Shown: positions 59,470 through 64,000 of the stretch, piece after piece
Numbering within the stretch: position 1 is the first letter of the stretch
Layout of the letters: the number at the start of each line of letters is the position of its first letter
Assembly (NCBI GenBank): GCA_035493475.1
Contig: DATJIF010000030.1
Coordinates: 101,112-165,111, forward strand
Direction: 5' to 3'
DNA length: 64,000 nt
Origin: Actinospica sp035493475
Lineage (GTDB): Bacteria; Actinomycetota; Actinomycetes; Streptomycetales; Catenulisporaceae
The notes under the pieces: model-generated
Databases searched by the model: none
Told to the model about the DNA's origin: nothing
What the model saw: the letters and a program-made list of their open reading frames with translations, nothing else
Program-made: the position numbers and the translations under genes

Positions 59470-62400
59470 TGTCGGGCCGATTCATGGTGCAGACGGCCGA
59501 GACCGCTGCGAAGGACCTCGCCGAGGCCTGCGACAGTTCCGCGCAGACGATCAGCAGGAACCTGATATCCAAGGTCGCGGACACCGAGGAGGGCAATCTC
59601 GGCCGCACGCTGGAGGGGGAGGCCAAGAACACCCAGGGCTTCCACGACGTGATGAACGGCCTGGACGGCACCGAGGACTCGGCCGCGGGCGACATCAAGC
59701 CGGACGCCGGCGGCCTGCCGAAGGGCGGCGGGGGCGGCGAGGACGTGCCCCCGAACATGGCCGCCGAGACCGACGCGGAGGCCGCCGAGCAGGCCAGGCT
59801 GGACGGTTCGGACGGCGCCACCGACGACCCGATCGACCTGGTCACCGGCCAGATGTTCCTGCCGCAGCGCGACGTCGGACTACCCGGCACGCTCCCGCTG
59901 GTGCTCGAACGCCGGCACGGCTCGGGATATCGGCACGGACGGCTGTTCGGCGTCACGTGGTCGTCCACGCTGGACCAGCGCGTGCAGGCGGACGACGACG
60001 GCGTTCACTTCGCCGCCGCCGACGGACGCGTGCTGCACTACCCGGTCCCCACCGTGCACGGCGAGCAGGTGCTGCCCTCGCACGGCCCGCGCTGGCTGCT
60101 GACCTGGGACCGCAAGGAGGACGTCGTCCGGATCGAGCAGGGCGACCTCGGCCGCGTCCTGCACTTCCCGCGCGGCCCGGTCCCCGAGCTGTACCGGCCG
60201 CTCGCCGCCGTCACCGACCGCGCGGGCAACCGGATCACCGTGATCAGCGACGGCGACGCCGTGCCCACCGACGTCTACCACTCCGGCGGCTACCACCTGC
60301 GGCTCGGCTCCGTCGACACCCGCGGCGGCGTACGCATCGGCTCGATCGGCCTGGTCGATCCGGCGGGCGGGCCCGAGCTGCCGATCCGCCGGTTCGGCTA
60401 CGACATGGCCGGACGGCTGGTCGAGACCTGCCATCCGGACAGCGACCGTCCCCTGATATTCGAGTACGACGACGATGACCGCGTCGTGCGCTGGGCCGAC
60501 CGCAACGGCTATGAGTACCGCTACCACTACCGCGAGGACGGCCGCGTCTCGCACGCCGAGGGCAACGACGGCTACCTGAACGTCACCCTCGACTACGACC
60601 TCGCGGCGCGCACGACGACGCAGACCGACGCGCTCGGCGCGGTCACCGTGCACCACTGGAACGAGCGGCAGCAGATCGTCAAGGTGGTGGACCCGCTCGG
60701 CGGCGAGACGCTCACCGAGAAGGACCGCTACGGCGAGGTCCTGGAATCCACCGACCCGCTCGGCCGCACGACCCGGATCGAGCGCGACCCGTCCGGCGAC
60801 GCGGTGCGCATCCGGCGCGCGGACGGCAGCCTGGTCAGCGTCGTGTACGACGAGCGGCGGCTGCCGATCGCCGCCACCGGCCCGGACGGCACGGTATGGC
60901 AGTACACGTACGACGAACGCGGCGCGCTGATCGAGGTCTGCGATCCGACCGGGGCCGTCACGCGCTACGGCCGGGACGAACGCGGCGCGCTGACCTCGAT
61001 GACCGATCCGCTCGGGAACACCACGGCCTACGTGTGCGACAAGGCGGGCCTGCCGGTTCAGTACACCGACCCGCGCGGCGGCACATCCCGGCTGCGGCGC
61101 GACCTGTTCGGCCGCGTCGTCGAGGTGGTGGATCCGGCGGGCACCACGACCCGGCTCGCCTGGGACGCGCAGGGCCGACCACTGGCCCGGCACTACGCCG
61201 ACGGATCGAGCGATAGTTGGACGTACGACGCCGAGGGCAACGTCCTGTCCCACGTGGGTCCGGCGGGCTCCGCGACGGCGTACGAGCGCGGCCCGTTCGA
61301 CGTCATGGTCGCGCGCACCACCCCGGACGGCGTGCGGTATCAGTTCTCGTATGACGCGCAGCTGCGGCTGAGCGGCGTGACCGGGCCGGGGGAGCGGACC
61401 TGGAGCTACGAGTACGACGCGGCCGGGCGGCTCGTCGCGGAGACCGACTTCAACGGCGTGCGCCGCGACTACACCGTGGACGCCGCCGGGCAACTCGTCG
61501 CGCAGCACGGCGCGGCGGGTCAGTCCGTGGAGTTCGAGCGCGACCTGCTCGGTCAGGTCACGCGGCGGACCGCGGGCCAGGATGTCTATCAGTACGCGTA
61601 CGACGCGGCCGGAAGGCTCACCCGCGCCGACGGTCCGGGCACCGTGCTGGAGTACGCGCGCGACCCGCTCGGCCGCGTGCTCGGCGAGACGCTCAACGAC
61701 AGGGCCCTGATCAGCGAGTACGACGCTGCCGGGCGCCGGATCTCGCGCACCACGCCGGGCGGCGTCGTCTCCCGCTGGACGCACGACCCGACCGGCGACC
61801 CGCTCGCGCTCACCGGCACCGGCGGCGCGCTCCAGTTCAGCTACGACGAGGCCGGGCGCGAGACGAACCGCAGCCTCGGCCCGGCCGCCGCGCTCACCAA
61901 GACGTACGACGAACTCGGCCGACTCGCCGCGCAGGGCGTGTGGACCTACGACCAGCCCGGATCCTGGCGCCAGATCCAGGAACGCGACTACCGCTACCGC
62001 GCCGACGGCTTCCCGGTCGAGGTCACCGACCGGCTGCGCGGCGGGCGCCGGACCTACGCGCTCAGCCCCGGCGGCCGGGTGACCGGTGTCGCGGGCGACG
62101 GCTGGCAGGAGCGGTACGCCTACGACGCGTCCGGCAACGTCGCAGAGGCCGAATACCCGGCGCTGACCGGCGACGAGGAGTCGATCGGCGAGCGCGAGCA
62201 CGTCGGCACCCTGATCCGCCGCGCCGGACGCACTGTCTACGAGCACGACGCGTCCGGCCGCCTCGTGCGCCGGACCCGCCGCACGCTCTCCGGGCAGCAG
62301 CGCACGACCGCGTACACCTGGGACGACGAGGACCGGCTCGTCGCGGTCGGCACGCCGGGCGGCCGGGAATGGCAGTACACGTACGACGCGCTCGGCCGCC

Positions 62401-63251
62401 GCGTCGCGAAGACCCTGCTCGGCGCGGACGGCGGCCCGGCCGAGACGGTCTGGTTCGCCTGGGACGGCTTCGACCTGGCCGAGGAGACCCGGCAGCGCGA
62501 CGGCCGCGTCACCACGCTGACCTGGGACTACGAGCCCGGCACCGCGGCACCGGCCGCGCAGACCAGGCGCTCGTGGGCCGCCGGCGCGCCGCAGGCCGAC
62601 ATCGACGTCGAGTTCCACGCCATCGTCACCGACCTCGTCGGCACGCCGCAGGAACTCGTCAGCCCGGACGGCCGGATCGCCTGGCGCAGCGCCCAGACAC
62701 TGTGGGGCGGCGTGGCCCCGGCGCCCGGTTCGGCGATCGAGTGCCCGCTGCGGCAACCCGGCCAGTACCACGACCCCGAGACAGGCCTCTACTACAACCT
62801 CTACCGCTACTACGACCCCGCCACCGCCGCGTATCTCACCCCTGACCCGCTCGGCCTGGTCGCGGCGCCGAACCCGCACGCGTACGTGCTCAACCCGCTG
62901 CGCCGGATCGACCCGCTCGGCCTCGCCGCGTACGACCCGTTCGCCGGCCGGCCCGACCTCGCGGGCAAGCCGATCGCGGTGGTCGGGCGGCAGACCGACA
63001 CGGCCGAGGCGATCGGCTGGCCCGGACACGACGTGCTCGACATCCCGGACTGGACGATCGCCAAGAACGACGACTGGGTCAACGGGCACGTCGCCGCGGG
63101 CAACCCGGTCTACGTCGTCTCCCCGCTCAAGTTCGAGAACCTGTGGGACGTCGCGAAGGGCCGCGAGACCGTGACGGCGCGGGAGCTGCGGATGTTCACG
63201 AACGCCGGGTATACCTGGCACGGCTACTACCTGCTCCCGCCCGCCCCCTGA
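59469..63251 (+). CDS. RHS-repeat polymorphic toxin (DUF6531 N-terminal)
   Basis: A 1260-residue toxin-delivery protein. Residues 1-70 are helical (LXG/WXG-like, no signal peptide). A Gly-rich linker leads to a DUF6531 segment at about 118-150 (DPIDLVTGQMFLPQRDVGLPG). Long RHS/YD repeats follow (YDERGALIEVCDPTGAVTRY and others) up to the core end (GQYHDPETGLYYNLYRYYDP, YLTPDPLGL, NPLRRIDPLGLAA). The last 106 residues (about 1155-1260) form the variable toxin domain, not assigned to a known family; Asp/His/Trp residues are prominent. The probable immunity gene begins 17 bp after the stop. Confidence 0.92.
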   Translation: MSGRFMVQTAETAAKDLAEACDSSAQTISRNLISKVADTEEGNLGRTLEGEAKNTQGFHDVMNGLDGTEDSAAGDIKPDAGGLPKGGGGGEDVPPNMAAETDAEAAEQARLDGSDGATDDPIDLVTGQMFLPQRDVGLPGTLPLVLERRHGSGYRHGRLFGVTWSSTLDQRVQADDDGVHFAAADGRVLHYPVPTVHGEQVLPSHGPRWLLTWDRKEDVVRIEQGDLGRVLHFPRGPVPELYRPLAAVTDRAGNRITVISDGDAVPTDVYHSGGYHLRLGSVDTRGGVRIGSIGLVDPAGGPELPIRRFGYDMAGRLVETCHPDSDRPLIFEYDDDDRVVRWADRNGYEYRYHYREDGRVSHAEGNDGYLNVTLDYDLAARTTTQTDALGAVTVHHWNERQQIVKVVDPLGGETLTEKDRYGEVLESTDPLGRTTRIERDPSGDAVRIRRADGSLVSVVYDERRLPIAATGPDGTVWQYTYDERGALIEVCDPTGAVTRYGRDERGALTSMTDPLGNTTAYVCDKAGLPVQYTDPRGGTSRLRRDLFGRVVEVVDPAGTTTRLAWDAQGRPLARHYADGSSDSWTYDAEGNVLSHVGPAGSATAYERGPFDVMVARTTPDGVRYQFSYDAQLRLSGVTGPGERTWSYEYDAAGRLVAETDFNGVRRDYTVDAAGQLVAQHGAAGQSVEFERDLLGQVTRRTAGQDVYQYAYDAAGRLTRADGPGTVLEYARDPLGRVLGETLNDRALISEYDAAGRRISRTTPGGVVSRWTHDPTGDPLALTGTGGALQFSYDEAGRETNRSLGPAAALTKTYDELGRLAAQGVWTYDQPGSWRQIQERDYRYRADGFPVEVTDRLRGGRRTYALSPGGRVTGVAGDGWQERYAYDASGNVAEAEYPALTGDEESIGEREHVGTLIRRAGRTVYEHDASGRLVRRTRRTLSGQQRTTAYTWDDEDRLVAVGTPGGREWQYTYDALGRRVAKTLLGADGGPAETVWFAWDGFDLAEETRQRDGRVTTLTWDYEPGTAAPAAQTRRSWAAGAPQADIDVEFHAIVTDLVGTPQELVSPDGRIAWRSAQTLWGGVAPAPGSAIECPLRQPGQYHDPETGLYYNLYRYYDPATAAYLTPDPLGLVAAPNPHAYVLNPLRRIDPLGLAAYDPFAGRPDLAGKPIAVVGRQTDTAEAIGWPGHDVLDIPDWTIAKNDDWVNGHVAAGNPVYVVSPLKFENLWDVAKGRETVTARELRMFTNAGYTWHGYYLLPPAP

Positions 63252-63268
63252 TCCCGGAGGTGTCTTCG

Positions 63269-63799
63269 TTGACCCCGATCCCGGCCGTGTTCGGCAACCG
63301 CAGGATCGCGGGCGGCTACGGCCGGCGCCCGCTGCCCGACCCGCTCGACACCGACGTGCGCGGCTTCCTCAGCGCGCTCTCCGGCCCCGCCGAGTTCGCC
63401 GCCGCGGGCGACGGACTGCGGGAGAACGCCGTGCTCGCGGCGCAGGTCCTGGCCGTGTTCGGCGAGCGCGCGGCGAGCCTCGCGGTGCGCGCGAAGGACC
63501 CGGCCATGATCCGCGACGGGCTCACCGGCACGGCGCTGGCCTGCGCCCTGACCGACGACGCGCGCGAGGTCGTCGCCCCGATGGCGCTGCTCTACCGGGC
63601 GGCCGAACTGATCGGCGCCGACCCCGACGCCGAGTTCCACGCGGCCGTCCGGCGGGCCGGGAATCCGCAGGCCGAGCGCGCGCTCACCGCGTTCCCGCGC
63701 AGGTCGCCGGCCGACCGGGCACCCGGCGCCATGTACTACTTCGAGCGGCAGGACGCGGACGGATTCCGCTTCGTGTTCGACGACCCGTACGCGCGCTAG
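63269..63799 (+). CDS. Putative immunity protein for the RHS toxin
   Basis: A 176-residue, mostly helical, acidic-to-neutral protein without signal peptide or membrane helix. It follows the toxin by 17 bp and would be co-transcribed, the usual place for an immunity gene. I do not recognise a family. TTG 63269 is used because GGAGG (63256-63260) lies 8 bp before it; the in-frame GTG at 63260 overlaps that ribosome site. Features include RDGLTGTALACALTDDAREVV and a C-terminal YYFERQDADGFRFVFDDP. Confidence 0.65.
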   Translation: MTPIPAVFGNRRIAGGYGRRPLPDPLDTDVRGFLSALSGPAEFAAAGDGLRENAVLAAQVLAVFGERAASLAVRAKDPAMIRDGLTGTALACALTDDAREVVAPMALLYRAAELIGADPDAEFHAAVRRAGNPQAERALTAFPRRSPADRAPGAMYYFERQDADGFRFVFDDPYAR

Positions 63800-63835
63800 A
63801 CGGGGCGGGCGTGGACGGCCGCTAATGTTGGCCCC

Positions 63836-64000
63836 ATGAAGTCGCAGAAGACCCCCCAGACGATGAAGCCCGCGACCGCGGCGAAGAAGCTGGGCATCCA
63901 CCTCCAGGCCGCCCCCGCCGAGTTCCAGGAGGGCGTCGTCTCCCGCGACGAGCTGAACGCGCTCCAGGCCGACCCGCCGCAGTGGCTGAGCGACCTGCGC
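63836..64000 (+). CDS. DUF5997 family protein, 5' part
   Basis: The first 55 residues of a small actinomycete protein; the window ends before the stop. TMKPATAAKKLGIHLQAAPA, EFQEGVVSRDELNALQ and PPQWLSDLR match DUF5997. Function unknown. TAATGT just upstream (63823-63828) may be a -10 box only about 7 nt from the ATG, so a leaderless mRNA is possible. The family's normal neighbour is the LysR-type ligand-binding gene found at 57856-58572. Confidence 0.85.
   Translation, partial: MKSQKTPQTMKPATAAKKLGIHLQAAPAEFQEGVVSRDELNALQADPPQWLSDLR

Noticed and set aside
60400..62200. Direct repeats in the RHS gene
   Set aside because: Similarity is at protein level (YD repeats); the DNA copies are too divergent to be a DNA repeat array.
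1..64000. tRNA, rRNA, CRISPR arrays, integrase or transposase genes
   Set aside because: I looked for these on both strands by eye and saw none; a tRNAscan/Infernal run would be decisive.

Overview
The window is very GC-rich, with third codon positions almost all G or C, many GTG and some TTG starts, and tightly overlapping genes. It carries DasR-type chitinase control, MbtH/NRPS genes, a type VII-like secretion ATPase, a PucR regulator and a DUF5997 gene. Together these point to a filamentous actinomycete (Streptomyces, Catenulispora or Actinospica-like). I cannot fix the genus from the sequence alone. I saw no rRNA, tRNA or CRISPR array.

Layout. (a) 1-9024: myo-inositol catabolic operon, iolC(partial)-aldolase-iolA-iolB-iolD-iolE-iolG, then a transaldolase-family gene behind its own operator-like dyad. 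(b) 9038-9192: a long imperfect palindrome that looks like a MITE and supplies the stop codon of the converging GH125 mannosidase gene. (c) 9185-12560: GH125 and a secreted beta-helix protein, divergent around a LacI-type dyad, ending in a strong hairpin. (d) 12964-38983: sixteen same-strand genes, nearly all overlapping by 1-11 bp, forming one roughly 26 kb hybrid NRPS-PKS cluster. (e) 39046-42934: a DUF302 remnant, a secreted beta-propeller protein, a PucR-type regulator and a histidine kinase. (f) 43096-50891: FHA-FtsK ATPase, WXG100-like protein, lectin-tailed Ser/Thr kinase and NarL-type regulator. (g) 51170-58572: small secreted proteins including an I36-type inhibitor, a frameshifted alpha/beta hydrolase, a glycosyltransferase, a uridine-kinase-like protein, a GH18 chitinase with DasR sites and a LysR-type ligand-binding protein. 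(h) 58759-63799: WXG-like protein, RHS polymorphic toxin and likely immunity gene, lying between the LysR-like gene and its usual partner DUF5997 (63836, cut by the window end).

The biosynthetic cluster is the most interesting part. Its enzymes are A-PCP, a free C domain, a TIM-barrel isomerase, A-PCP-C-A-PCP and KS-ACP-thioester reductase. They are followed by a hydroxymalonyl-ACP cassette (3-hydroxyacyl-CoA dehydrogenase, ACP, acyl-CoA dehydrogenase, FkbH-like) that contains a KAS III-like protein and lacks the O-methyltransferase. Then come an MFS exporter, type II thioesterase, MbtH, P450, A-PCP-C-PCP-C and a DpgC-type dioxygenase. The PKS module keeps the linkers that normally flank an AT but has no AT. 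The KAS III-like protein has His where FabH has its catalytic Asn. My inference is that this protein may load the ACP-bound extender onto the module in place of an AT. Hand-read specificity codes suggest Asp and Val for two A domains; the other two are unassigned, one being weakly dihydroxyphenylglycine-like. Reductive release would give an aldehyde or alcohol. I do not recognise the product.
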